Shown here: positions 1-14,270 of the stretch, in pieces | How positions within the stretch are numbered: the stretch's first letter is position 1 | Layout: each line of letters opens with the position of its first letter | From: Balanoglossus misakiensis | Lineage: Eukaryota > Hemichordata | Assembly (NCBI GenBank): GCA_040954595.2 | Contig: CM082593.2 | Location: 10,974,001-11,038,000 of the forward strand | Direction of reading: 5' to 3' | Length of the DNA: 64,000 nucleotides | Made by a program: the position numbers and the translations under genes | The notes under the pieces: model-generated | Database searches by the model: none | The model's input: the letters and a program-made list of their open reading frames with translations, nothing else | Told to the model about the DNA's origin: nothing

Positions 1-3000
1 AAAATCATGGGTGAAAATCATCAAAAAATGACAAATTTTCGACTTTGCAAAATCTCAAAATTTCGTCGGTTTTGAAAAAAATCATGGGTTCGTCGATTTT
101 TTTAAATAAAAACATGGGTGAAAATCATCAAAAAATGACAAATGTTCGACTTTGCAAAATCTAAAAATTTCGTCGATTTTTGAAAAAAAATCATGGGTGA
201 AAATCATCAAAAAATGACAAATTTTCGTCTTTGCAAAATCTCAAAATTTCGTCCATTTTTGAAAAAAAATCATGGGTAAAAATCATCAAAAATGACAAAT
301 TTTCGTCTTTGCAAAATCTCAAATTTTCGTCGATTTTTGAAAAAAAATCATGGTTGAAAATCATCAAAAAATGACAAAATGTTCGACTTTGTAAAATCAC
401 AAAATTTCGTCGATTTTGAAAAAAATCATAGGTTCGTCGATTTTTGAAAAAAAAACATGGGTGAAAATCATCAAAAAATGACAAATTTTCGTCTTTGCAA
501 AATCTCAAAATTTCGTCGATTTTTAAAAAAAAACATGGGTGAAACTCATCAAAAAATGACAAATTTTCGACTTTGCAAAATCTCAAAATTTCGTCGATTT
601 TTGAAAAAAAATCATGGGTGAAAATCATCAAAAAATGACAAATTTTCGACTTTGCAAAATCTCAAAATTTCGTCAATTTTTGAAAAATTCATGGGTAAAA
701 ATCATCAAAAAATGACAAATTTTCGTCTTTGCTAAATCTCAAAATTTCGTCGGTTTTTGAAAAATTCATGGGTAAAAATCATCAAAAAATGACAAATTTT
801 CGTCTTTGCTAAATCTCAAAATTTCGTCGGTTTTTGAAAAATAATATGGGTGAAAATCATCAAAAAATGACAAATTTTCGACTTTGCAAAATCTCAAAAT
901 TTCGTCCATTTTTGAAAAAAAATCATGGGTAAAAATCATCAAAAAATGACAAATTTTCGTCTTTGCAAAATCTCAAAATTTCGTCCATTTTAAAAAAAAA
1001 ACATGGGGGAAAATCATCAAAAAATGACAAATTTTCGACTTTGCAAAATCTCAAAATTTCGTCGATTTTGAAAAAAAATAATGGTTGAAAATCATCAAAA
1101 AATGACAAATTTTCGACTTTGCAAAATCTCAAAATTTCGTCGATTTTTGAAAAAAAATCATGGGTGAAAATCATCAAAAAATGACAAATTTTCGTCTTTG
1201 CAAAATCTCAAAATTTCGTCCATTTTTGAATAAAAATCATGGGTAAAAATAATCAAAAATGACAAATTTTCGTCTTTGCAAAATCTCAAATTTTCGTCGA
1301 TTTTTGAAAAAAAATCATGGTTGAAAATCATCAAAAAATGACAAAATTTTCGACTTTGTAAAATCACAAAATTTCGTCGATTTTGAAAAAAACCATAGGT
1401 TCGTCGATTTTTAAAAAAAAAACATGGGTGAAAATCATCAAAAAATGACAAATTTTCGACTTTGCAAAATCTCAAAATTTCGTCGATTTTTGAAAAAAAA
1501 TCATGGGTGAAAATCATCAAAAAATGACACATTTTCGATTATGCAAAATCTCAAAATTTCGTCGATTTTTGAAAAAAAATCATGGGTGAAAATCATCAAA
1601 AAATGACACATTTTCGTTTATGCAAAATCTCAAAATTTCGTCGATTTTTGAAAAAAAATCATGGGGTGAAAATCATCAAAAAATGACAAATTTTCGACTT
1701 TGCAAAATCTCAAAATTTCGTCGATTTTTGAAAAAAATCATGGGTGAAAATCATCAAAAAATGACAAATTTTCGACTTTGCAAAATCTCAAAATTTCGTC
1801 GATTTTTGAAAAAAAATCATGGTGAAAATCATCAAAAAATGACAAATTTTCGACTTTGCAAAATCTCAAAATTTCGTCGATTTTTGAAAAAAATCATGGT
1901 GAAAATCATCAAAAAATGACAAATTTTCGTCTTTGCAAAATCTCAAAATTTCGTCCATTTTTGAAAAAAAAATCATGGGTAAAAATCATCAACAAATGAC
2001 AAATTTTCGTCTTTGCAAAATCTCAAAATTTCGTCGATTTTTGAAAAAAAATCATGGGTGAAAATCATCAAAAAATGACAAATTTTCGTCTTTGCAAAAT
2101 CTCAAAATTTCGTCCATTTTTGAATAAAAATCATGGGTAAAAATAATCAAAATGACAAATTTTCGTCTTTGCAAAATCTCAAATTTTCGTCGATTTTTGA
2201 AAAAAAATCATGGTTGAAAATCATCAAAAAATGACAAAATTTTCGACTTTGTAAAATCACAAAATTTCGTCGATTTTTAAAAAAAAAACATGGGTGAAAA
2301 TCATCAAAAAATGACAAATTTTCGACTTTGCAAAATCTCAAAATTTCGTCGATTTTTGAAAAAAAATCATGGGTGAAAATCATCAAAAAATGACACATTT
2401 TCGTTTATGCAAAATCTAAAAATTTCGTCGATTTTTGAAAAAAAATCATGGGTGAAAATCATCAAAAAATGACAAATTTTCGACTTTGCAAAATCTCAAA
2501 ATTTCGTCGATTTTTGAAAAAAAATCATGGGTGAAAATCATCAAAAAATGACAAATTTTCGACTTTGCAAAATCTCAAAATTTCGTCGATTTTTGAAAAA
2601 AATCATGGGTGAAAATCATCAAAAAATGACAAATTTTCGACTTTGCAAAATCTCAAAATTTCGTCGATTTTTGAAAAAAAATCATGGTGAAAATCATCAA
2701 AAAATGACAAATTTTCGACTTTGCAAAATCTCAAAATTTCGTCGATTTTTGAAAAAAAATCATGGTGAAAATCATCAAAAAATGACAAATTTTCGTCTTT
2801 GCAAAATCTCAAAATTTCGTCCATTTTTGAAAAAAAAATCATGGGTAAAAATCATCAACAAATGACAAATTTTCGTCTTTGCAAAATCTCAAAATTTCGT
2901 CGATTTTTGAAAAAAAATCATGGGTGAAAATCATCAAAAAATGACAAATTTTCGTCTTTACAAAATCTCAAAATTTTGTCCATTTTTGAATAAAAATCAT

Positions 3001-6000
3001 GGGTAAAAATAATCAAAAATGACAAATTTTCGTCTTTGCAAAATCTCAAATTTTCGTCGATTTTTGAAAAAAAAATCATGGTTGAAAATAATCAAAAAAT
3101 GACAAAATTTTCGACTTTGTAAAATCACAAAATTTCGTCAATTTTTAAAAAAAAAACATGGGTGAAAATCATCAAAAAATGACAAATTTTCGACTTTGCA
3201 AAATCTCAAAATTTCGTCGATTTTTGAAAAAAAATCATGGGTGAAAATCATCAAAAAATGACACATTTTCGTTTATGCAAAATCTCAAAATTTCGTCGAT
3301 TTTTGAAAAAAAATCATGGGTGAAAATCATCAAAAAATGACAAATTTTCGACTTTGCAAAATCTCAAAATTTCGTCGATTTTTGAAAAAAATCATGGGTG
3401 AAAATCATCAAAAAATGACAAATTTTCGACTTTGCAAAATCTCAAAATTTCGTCGATTTTTGAAAAAAAATCATGGGTAAAAATCATCAAAAAATGACAC
3501 ATTTTCGATTATGCAAAATCTCAAAATTTCGTCGATTTTTGAAAAAAAATCATGGGTGAAAATCATGAAAAAATGACACATTTTCGACTTTGAAAAATCT
3601 AAAAATTTCGTCGATTTTTGAAAAAAAATCATGGGTAAAAATCATCAAAAAATGACAAATTTTCGACTTTGCAAAATCTCAAAATTTCGTCAATTTTTGA
3701 AAAAATCATGGGTAAAAATCATCAAAAAATGACAAATTTTCGTCTTTGCTAAATCTTAAAATTTCGTCGGTTTTTGAAAAATAATATGGGTGAAAATCAT
3801 CAAAAAATGACAAATTTTCGACTTTGCAAAATCTCAAAATTTCGTCGATTTTTGAATAAAAATCATGGGTGAAAATCATCAAAAAATGACACATTTTCGA
3901 CTTTGCAAAATCTCAAAATTTCGTCCATTTTTGAAAAAAAATCATGGGTAAAAATCATCAAAAAATGACAAATTTTCGTCTTTGCAAAATCTCAAAATTT
4001 CGTCGATTTTTGAAAAAATCATGGGTGAAAATCATCAAAAAATGACAAATTTTCGACTTTGCAAAATCTCAAAATTTCGTCGATTTTTGAAAAAAAATCA
4101 TGGTGAAAATCATCAAAAAATGACAAAATTTTCGACTTTGTAAAATCACAAAATTTCGTCGATTTTTGAAAAAAAATCATGGTGAAAATCATCAAAAAAT
4201 GACAAATTTTCGTCTTTGCAAAATCTCAAAATTTCGTCCATTTTTGAAAAAAAATCATGGGTAAAAATCATCAAAAAATGACAAATTTTCGTTTTTGCAA
4301 AATCTCAAAATTTCGTCCATTTTAAAAAAAAAACATGGGTGAAAATCATCAAAAAATGACAAATTTTCGACTTTGCAAAATCTCAAAATTTCGTCGATTT
4401 TTGAAAAAAAATCATGGGTAAAAATCATGAAAAAATGACACATTTTCGACTTTGAAAAATCTAAAAATTTCGTCGATTTTTGAAAAAAAATCATGGGTAA
4501 AAATCATCAAAAATGACAAATTTTCGACTTTGCAAAATCTCAAAATTTCGTCAATTTTTGAAAAAATCATGGGTAAAAATAATCAAAAAATGACAAATTT
4601 TCGTCTTTGCTAAATCTCAAAATTTCGTCGGTTTTTGAAAAATAATATGGGTGAAAATCATCAAAAATGACAAATTTTCGACTTTGCAAAATCTCAACAT
4701 TTCGTCGATTTTTGAAAAAAAATCATGGTGAAAATCATCAAAAAATGACAAATTTTCGTCTTTGCAAAATCTCAAAATTTCGTCCATTTTTGAAAAAAAA
4801 TCATGGGTAAAAATCATCAAAAAATGACAAATTTTCGTTTTTGCAAAATCTCAAAATTTCGTCAATTTAAAAAAAAAAACATGGGGGAAAATCATCAAAA
4901 AATGACAAATTTTCGACTTTGCAAAATCTCAAAATTTCGTCCATTTTTGAAAAAAAATCATGGGTAAAAATCATCAAAAAATGACAAATTTTCGTCTTTG
5001 CAAAATCTCAAAATTTCGTCGATTTTTGAAAAAATCATGGGTGAAAATCATCAAAAAATGACAAATTTTCGACTTTGCAAAATCTCAAAATTTCGTCGAT
5101 TTTTGAAAAAAAATCATGGTGAAAATCATCAAAAAATGACAAAATTTTCGACTTTGTAAAATCACAAAATTTCGTCGATTTTTGAAAAAAAATCATGGTG
5201 AAAATCATCAAAAAATGACAAATTTTCGTCTTTGCAAAATCTCAAAATTTCGTCCATTTTTGAAAAAAAATCATGGGTAAAAATCATCAAAAAATGACAA
5301 ATTTTCGTTTTTGCAAAATCTCAAAATTTCGTCCATTTTAAAAAAAAAACATGGGTGAAAATCATCAATAAATGACAAATTTTCGACTTTGCAAAATCTC
5401 AAAATTTCGTCGATTTTTGAAAAAAAATCATGGGTAAAAATCATCAAAAAATGACACATTTTCGATTATGCAAAATCTCAAAATTTCGTCGATTTTTGAA
5501 AAAAAATCATGGGTGAAAATCATGAAAAAATGACACATTTTCGACTTTGAAAAATCTAAAAATTTCGTCGATTTTTGAAAAAAAATCATGGGTAAAAATC
5601 ATCAAAAAATGACAAATTTTCGACTTTGCAAAATCTCAAAATTTCGTCAATTTTTGAAAAAATCATGGGTAAAAATCATCAAAAAATGACAAATTTTCGT
5701 CTTTGCTAAATCTTAAAATTTCGTCGGTTTTTGAAAAATAATATGGGTGAAAATCATCAAAAAATGACAAATTTTCGACTTTGCAAAATCTCAAAATTTC
5801 GTCGATTTTTGAATAAAAATCATGGGTGAAAATCATCAAAAAATGACACATTTTCGACTTTGCAAAAACTCACCATTTCGTCGATTTTTGAAAAAAAATC
5901 ATGGTGAAAATCATCAAAAAATGACAAATTTTCGTCTTTGCAAAATCTCAAAATTTCGTCCATTTTTGAAAAAAAATCATGGGTAAAAATCATCAAAAAA

Positions 6001-6835
6001 TGACAAATTTTCGTTTTTGCAAAATCTCAAAATTTCGTCCATTTTAAAAAAAAAACATGGGGGAAAATCATCAAAAAATGACAAATTTTCGACTTTGCAA
6101 AATCTCAAAATTTCGTCCATTTTTGAAAAAAAATCATGGGTAAAAATCATCAAAAAATGACAAATTTTCGTCTTTGCAAAATCTCAAAATTTCGTCGATT
6201 TTTGAAAAAATCATGGTTGAAAATCATCAAAAAATGACAAAATTTTCGACTTTGTAAAATCACAAAATTTCGTCGATTTTTGAAAAAAAATCATGGTGAA
6301 AATCATCAAAAAATGACAAAATTTTCGACTTTGTAAAATCACAAAATTTCGTCGATTTTGAAAAAAATCATAGGTTCGTCGATTTTTAAAAAAAAAACAT
6401 GGTTGAAAATCATCAAAAAATGACAAATTTTCGTCTTTGCAAAATCTCAAAATTTCGTCCATTTTAAAAAAAAAACATGGGGCAAAATCATCAAAAAATG
6501 ACAAATTTTCGACTTTGCAAAATCCATTTTAAAAAAAAAACATGGGGCAAAATCATCAAAAAATGACAAATTTTCGACTTTGCAAAATCTCAAAATTTCG
6601 TCGATTTTTGAAAAAAAAATCATGGGTGAAAATCATCAAAAAATGACAAATTTTCGTCTTTGCAAAATCTCAAAATTTCGTCCATTTTTGAATAAAAATC
6701 ATGGGTAAAAATCATCAAAAATGACAAATTTTCGTCTTTGCAAAATCTCAAATTTTCGTCGATTTTTGAAAAAAAATCATGGTTGAAAATCATCAAAAAA
6801 TGACAAAATTTTCGACTTTGTAAAATCACAAAATT

Positions 6836-9245
6836 TCGTCGATTTTGAAAAAAATCATAGGTTCGTCGATTTTTTAAAAAAAAACATGGGTGAAAATCAT
6901 CAATAAATGACAAATTTTCGACTTTGCAAAATCTCAAAATTTCGTCGATTTTTGAAAAAAAATCATGGGTAAAAATCATCAAAAAATGACACATTTTCGA
7001 TTATGCAAAATCTCAAAATTTCGTCGATTTTTGAAAAAAAATCATGGGTGAAAATCATGAAAAAATGACACATTTTCGACTTTGAAAAATCTAAAAATTT
7101 CGTCGATTTTTGAAAAAAAATCATGGTTAAAAATCATCAAAAAATGACAAATTTTCGACTTTGCAAAATCTCAAAATTTCGTCATTTTTTGAAAAAATCA
7201 TGGGTAAAAATCATCAAAAAATGACAAATTTTCGTCTTTGCTAAATCACAAAATTTCGTCGATTTAGAAAAAAATCATAGGTTCGTCGATTTTTTAAAAA
7301 AAAACATGGGTGAAAATCATCAATAAATGACAAATTTTTGACTTTGCAAAATCTCAAAATTTCGTCGATTTTTGAAAAAAAATCATGGGTAAAAATCATC
7401 AAAAATGACAAATTTTCGTCTTTGCTAAATCTCAAAATTTCGTCGGTTTTTGAAAAATAATATGGGTGAAAATCATCAAAAAATGACAAATTTTCGACTT
7501 TGCAAAATCTCAAAATTTCGTCGATTTTTGAATAAAAATCATGGGTGAAAATCATCAAAAAATGACACATTTTCGACTTTGCAAAATCTCAACATTTCGT
7601 TCATTTTTAAAAAAAATCATGGGTGAAAATCATCAAAAAATGACAAATTTTCGATTATGCAAAATCTCAAAATTTCGTCGATTTTGAAAAAAATCATGGG
7701 TTCGTCGATTTTAAAAAAAAACATTGGTGAAAATCATCAAAATATGACAAATTTTCGACTTTGCAAAATCTCAAAATTTCGTCGATTTTTGAAAAAATCA
7801 TGGGTGAAAATCATCAAAAAATGACAAATTTTCAACTTTGCAAAATCTCAAAATTTCGTCGATTTTTGAAAAAAAATCATGGTGAAAATCATCAAAAAAT
7901 GACAAAATTTTCGACTTTGTAAAATCACAAAATTTCGTCGATTTTGAAAAAAATCATAGGTTCGTCGATTTTTAAAAAAAAAACATGGTTGAAAATCATC
8001 AAAAAATGACAAATTTTCGTCTTTGCAAAATCTCAAAATTTCGTCGATTTTGAAAAAAATCATAGGTTCGTCGATTTTTTAAAAAAAAACATGGGTGAAA
8101 ATCATCAATAAATGACAAATTTTCGACTTTGCAAAATCTCAAAATTTCGTCGATTTTTGAAAAAAAATCATGGGTAAAAATCATCAAAAAATGACACATT
8201 TTCGATTATGCAAAATCTCAAAATTTCGTCGATTTTTGAAAAAAAATCATGGGTGAAAATCATGAAAAAATGACACATTTTCGACTTTGAAAAATCTAAA
8301 AATTTCGTCGATTTTTGAAAAAAAATCATGGTTAAAAATCATCAAAAAATGACAAATTTTCGACTTTGCAAAATCTCAAAATTTCGTCATTTTTTGAAAA
8401 AATCATGGGTAAAAATCATCAAAAAATGACAAATTTTCGTCTTTGCTAAATCACAAAATTTCGTCGATTTAGAAAAAAATCATAGGTTCGTCGATTTTTT
8501 AAAAAAAAACATGGGTGAAAATCATCAATAAATGACAAATTTTTGACTTTGCAAAATCTCAAAATTTCGTCGATTTTTGAAAAAAAATCATGGGTAAAAA
8601 TCATCAAAAATGACAAATTTTCGTCTTTGCTAAATCTCAAAATTTCGTCGGTTTTTGAAAAATAATATGGGTGAAAATCATCAAAAAATGACAAATTTTC
8701 GACTTTGCAAAATCTCAAAATTTCGTCGATTTTTGAATAAAAATCATGGGTGAAAATCATCAAAAAATGACACATTTTCGACTTTGCAAAATCTCAACAT
8801 TTCGTTCATTTTTAAAAAAAATCATGGGTGAAAATCATCAAAAAATGACAAATTTTCGATTATGCAAAATCTCAAAATTTCGTCGATTTTGAAAAAAATC
8901 ATGGGTTCGTCGATTTTAAAAAAAAACATTGGTGAAAATCATCAAAATATGACAAATTTTCGACTTTGCAAAATCTCAAAATTTCGTCGATTTTTGAAAA
9001 AATCATGGGTGAAAATCATCAAAAAATGACAAATTTTCAACTTTGCAAAATCTCAAAATTTCGTCGATTTTTGAAAAAAAATCATGGTGAAAATCATCAA
9101 AAAATGACAAAATTTTCGACTTTGTAAAATCACAAAATTTCGTCGATTTTGAAAAAAATCATAGGTTCGTCGATTTTTAAAAAAAAAACATGGTTGAAAA
9201 TCATCAAAAAATGACAAATTTTCGTCTTTGCAAAATCTCAAAATT
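6836..9245. repeat. 1205-bp tandem segmental duplication inside the satellite
   Basis: Two adjacent blocks of 1205 bp, about 6836-8040 and 8041-9245, carry the same ordered series of monomer variants. Both include the unusual ATTTAGAAAAAAATCATAGG unit (7263 and 8468) and the TTTTTGACTTTGC unit. The match was made by following rare variants at a constant 1205-bp offset. It probably reflects one recent unequal exchange involving about 15 monomers. Confidence 0.8.
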
Positions 9246-10181
9246 TCGTCCATTTTAAAAAAAAAAACATGGGGCAAAATCATCAAAAAATGACAAATTT
9301 TCGACTTTGCAAAATCTCAAAATTTCGTCGATTTTTGAAAAAAAAATCATGGGTGAAAATCATCAAAAAATGACAAATTTTCGTCTTTGCAAAATCTCAA
9401 AATTTCGTCCATTTTTGAATAAAAATCATGGGTAAAAATCATCAAAAATGACAAATTTTCGTCTTTGCAAAATCTCAAATTTTCGTCGATTTTTGAAAAA
9501 AAATCATGGTTGAAAATCATCAAAAAATGACAAAATTTTCGACTTTGTAAAATCACAAAATTTCGTCGATTTTTGAAAAAAAATCATGGGTAAAAATCAT
9601 CAAAAAATGACACATTTTCGATTATGCAAAATCTCAAAATTTCGTCGATTTTTGAAAAAAAATCATGGGTGAAAATCATGAAAAAATGACACATTTTCGA
9701 CTTTGAAAAATCTAAAAATTTCGTCGATTTTTGAAAAAAAATCATGGGTAAAAATCATCAAAAAATGACAAATTTTCGACTTTGCAAAATCTCAAAATTT
9801 CGTCGTTTTTTGAAAAAATCATGGGTAAAAATCATCAAAAAATGACAAATTTTCGTCTTTGCTAAATCTCAAAATTTCGTCGGTTTTTGAAAAATAATAT
9901 GGGTGAAAATCATCAAAAAATGACAAATTTTCGACCTTGCAAAATCTCAAAATTTCGTCGATTTTTGAAAAAAAATCATGGTTGAAAATCATCAAAAAAT
10001 GACAAAATTTTCGACTTTGTAAAATCAAAAAATTTCGTCGATTTTGAAAAAAATCATAGGTTCGTCGATTTTTAAAAAAAAAACATGGGTGAAAATCATC
10101 AAAAAATGACAAATTTTCGACTTTGCAAAATCTCAAAATTTCGTCGATTTTTGAAAAAAAATCATGGTTAAAAATCATCAA
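9053..10181. repeat. Left copy of a segment repeated 16,006 bp away
   Basis: The monomer order in about 9053-10181 recurs at about 25059-26199 at a constant offset of 16,006 bp. The two copies share rare variants such as TTCGACCTTGC (9932 and 25938) and AATCAAAAAATTTCG. They lie on opposite sides of the higher-order block, so that block looks inserted into, or expanded within, an older segment. Confidence 0.75.
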
Positions 10182-11239
10182 AAAATAACAAATTTTCGAC
10201 TTTGCAAAATCTCAAAATTTCGTCCATTTTTGAAAAAAAATCATGGGTAAAAATCATCAAAAAATGACAAATTTTGAAAAAAAAACGGGTGAAAATCATC
10301 AAAAAATGACACATTTTCGACTTTGCAAAATCTCAAAATTTCGTCGATTTTTGAAAAAAAATCATGGGTGAAAATTATCAAAAAATGACAAATTTTCGAC
10401 TTTGAAAAATCTAAAAATTTCGTCGATTTTTGAAAAAAAATCATGGTTAAAAATCATCAAAAAATGACAAATTTTCGACTTTGCAAAATCTCAAAATTTC
10501 GTCATTTTTTGAAAAAATCATGGGTAAAAATCATCAAAAAATGACAAATTTTCGTCTTTGCTAAATCACAAAATTTCGTCGATTTAGAAAAAAATCATAG
10601 GTTCGTCGATTTTTTAAAAAAAAACATGGGTGAAAATCATCAATAAATGACAAATTTTTGACTTTGCAAAATCTCAAAATGTTTTCGATTTTTGAAAAAT
10701 ATTGGTGAAAATCATCAAAAAATGACAAATTTTGAAAAAAAAACGGGTGAAAATGATCAAAAAATGACACATTTACGACTTTGCAAAATCTCAAAATTTC
10801 GTCGATTTTTGAAAAAAAATCATGGGTGAAAATCATCAAAAAATGAAAATTTTTCGTCTTTGCAAAATCTCAAAATTTCGTCGATTTTTGAAAAAAAATC
10901 ATGGGTGAAAATCATCAAAAAATGAAAATTTTTCGTCTTTGCAAAATCTCAAAATTTCGTCCATTTTTGAAAAAAAAATCATGGGTAAAAATCATCAAAA
11001 ATGACAAATTTTCGTCTTTGCAAAATCTCAAAATTTCGTCGATTTTTGAAGAAAATCATGGGTGAAAATCATCAAAAAATGACAAATTTTCGACTTTGCA
11101 AAATCTCAAAATTTTTTCGATTTTTGAAAAAAGACGGGTGAAAATCATCAAAAAATGACAAATTTTCGACTTTGCAAAATCTCAAAATTTCGTAGATTTT
11201 TGAAAAAAAACATGGGTAAAAATCATCAAAAAATGACAA

Positions 11240-14200
11240 ATTTTCGACTTTGCAAAATCTCAAAATTTCGTCCATTTTTAAAAAAAAAACATGGGGGAAA
11301 ATCATCAAAAAATGACAAATTTTCGACTTTGCAAAATCTCAAAATTTCGTCAATTTTGAATAAAAATCATGGGTGAAAATCATCAAAAAATGACAAATTT
11401 TCGACTTTGCAAAATCTCACAATTTCGTCGATTTTTGAAAAAAAATCATGGGTGAAAATGCATCAAAAAATGAGAAATTTTCGACTTTGCAAAATCTCAA
11501 AATTTCGTCAATTTTGAAAAAAATCATTGGTGAAAATCATCAAAAAATGACAAATTTTCGACTTTGCAAAATCTCAAAATTTCGTCGATTTTTGAAAAAA
11601 ATCATGGGTGAATAATCATCAAAAAAATGACAAATTTTCGACTTTGCAAAATCTCAAAATTTTGTTGATTTTTGAAAAAAATCATAGGTGAAAATCATCA
11701 AAAAATGACAAATTTTCGACTTTGCAAAATCTCAAAATTTCGTCGATTTTTGAAGAAAATCATGGGTGAAAATCATCAAAAAATGACAAATTTTCGACTT
11801 TGCAAAATCTCAAAATTTTTTCGATTGTTGAAAAAAATCATCGGTGAAAATCATCAAAAAATGACAAATTTTCGACTTTGCAAAATCTCAAAATTTCGTC
11901 GATTTTTGAAAAAAATCATGGGTGAAAATCATCAAAAAAATGACAAATTTTCGACGTTGCAAAATCTCAAAATTTTGTTGATTTTTGAAAAAAATCATAG
12001 GTGAAAATCATCAAAAAATGACAAATTTTCGACTTTGCAAAATCTCAAAATTTTTTCGATTTTTGAAAAATATCATGGGTGAAAATCATCAAAAAATGAC
12101 AAATTTTGAAAAAAAAACGGGTGAAAATGATCAAAAAATGACACATTTACGACTTTGCAAAATCTCAAAATTTCGTCGATTTTTGAAAAAAAATCATGGG
12201 TGAAAATCATCAAAAAATGAAAATTTTTCGTCTTTGCAAAATCTCAAAATTTCGTCCATTTTTGAAAAAAAAATCATGGGTAAAAATCATCAAAAATGAC
12301 AAATTTTCGTCTTTGCAAAATCTCAAAATTTCGTCCATTTTTAAAAAAAAATCATGGGGGAAAATCATCAAAAAATGACAAATTTTCGATTTTGCAAAAT
12401 CTCAAAATTTCGTCGATTTTTGAAAAAAAACGGGTGAAAATCATCAAAAAATGACACATTTCCGTCGACTTTGCAAAATCTCAAAATTTCGTCGATTTTT
12501 GAAAAAAATCATGGGGGAAAATCATGAAAAAATGACAAATTTTCCTCTTTGCAAAATCTCAAAATTTCGTCGATTTTTAAAAAAAGACATGGGTGAAAAT
12601 CATCAAAAAATAACAAATTTTCGACTTTGCAAAATCTCAAAATTTCGTCCATTTTTGAAAAAAAATCATGGGTAAAAATCATCAAAAAATGACAAATTTT
12701 GAAAAGAAAACGGGTGAAAATCATCAAAAAATGACACATTTTCGACTTTGCAAAATCTCAAAATTTCGTCGATTTTTGAAAAAAAATCATGGGTGAAAAT
12801 CATCAAAAAATGACAAATATTCGTCTTTGCAAAATCTCAAAATTTCGTCCATTTCTGAAACAAAATTATGGGTAAAAATCATCAAAAATGACAAATTTTC
12901 ATCTTTGCAAAATCTCAAAATTTCGTCGAGTTTTGAAAAAAATCATGGGGGAAAATCATGAAAAAATGACAAATTTTCCTCTTTGCAAAATCTCAAAATT
13001 TCGTCGATTTTTAAAAAAAGACATGGGTGAAAATCATCAAAAAATAACAAATTTTCGACTTTGCAAAATCTCAAAATTTCGTCCATTTTTGAAAAAAAAT
13101 CATGGGTAAAAATCATCAAAAAATGACAAATTTTGAAAAAAAAACGGGTGAAAATCATCAAAAAATGACACATTTTCGACTTTGCAAAATCTCAAAATTT
13201 CGTCGATTTTTGAAAAAAAATCATGGGTGAAAATTATCAAAAAATGACACATTTTCGATTATGCAAAATCTCAAAATTTCGTCGATTTTTGAATAAAAAT
13301 CATGGGTGAAAATCATCAAAAAATGACAAATTTTCGACTTTGAAAAATCTAAAAATTTCGTCGATTTTTGAAAAAAAATCATGGTTAAAAATCATCAAAA
13401 AATGACAAATTTTCGACTTTGCAAAATCTCAAAATTTCGTCATTTTTTGAAAAAATCATGGGTAAAAATCATCAAAAAATGACAAATTTTCGTCTTTGCT
13501 AAATCACAAAATTTCGTCGATTTAGAAAAAAATCATAGGTTCGTCGATTTTTAAAAAAAAAACATGGGTGAAAATCATCAATAAATGACAAATTTTTGAC
13601 TTTGCAAAATCTCAAAATTTCGTCGATTTTTGAAAAAAAATCATGGGTAAAAATCATCAAAAATGACAAATTTTCGTCTTTGCTAAATCTCAAAATTTCG
13701 TCGGTTTTTGAAAAATAATATGGGTGAAAATCATCAAAAAATGACAAATTTTCGACTTTGCAAAATCTCAAAATTTCGTCGATTTTTGAATAAAAATCAT
13801 GGGTGAAAATCATCAAAAAATGACACATTTTCGACTTTGCAAAATCTCAACATTTCGTTCATTTTTAAAAAAAATCATGGGTGAAAATCATCAAAAAATG
13901 ACAAATTTTCGATTATGCAAAATCTCAAAATTTCGTCGATTTTGAAAAAAATCATGGGTTCGTCGATTTTAAAAAAAAACATTGGTGAAAATCATCAAAA
14001 TATGACAAATTTTCGACTTTGCAAAATCTCAAAATTTCGTCGATTTTTGAAAAAATCATGGGTGAAAATCATCAAAAAATGACAAATTTTCAACTTTGCA
14101 AAATCTCAAAATTTCGTCGATTTTTGAAAAAAAATCATGGTGAAAATCATCAAAAAATGACAAAATTTTCGACTTTGTAAAATCACAAAATTTCGTCGAT

Positions 14201-14270
14201 TTTGAAAAAAATCATAGGTTCGTCGATTTTTAAAAAAAAAACATGGTTGAAAATCATCAAAAAATGACAA
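11240..14270. repeat. Satellite higher-order repeat copy I (3031 bp)
   Basis: This is the first of five consecutive higher-order copies, recognised by a fixed series of rare monomers: TTGTTGATTTTTG, GATTGTTGAAAAA, CGACGTTGC, AATTTTTTCGATTTT, a GAAAAGAAAACGGG unit and a TTTCTGAAACAAAATTATGG unit. The offset to copy II is exactly 3031 bp at several markers (11351 to 14382, 11672 to 14703, 13499 to 16530). It is about 39 monomers long. Boundaries are approximate because the phase of a tandem repeat is arbitrary. Confidence 0.85.
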
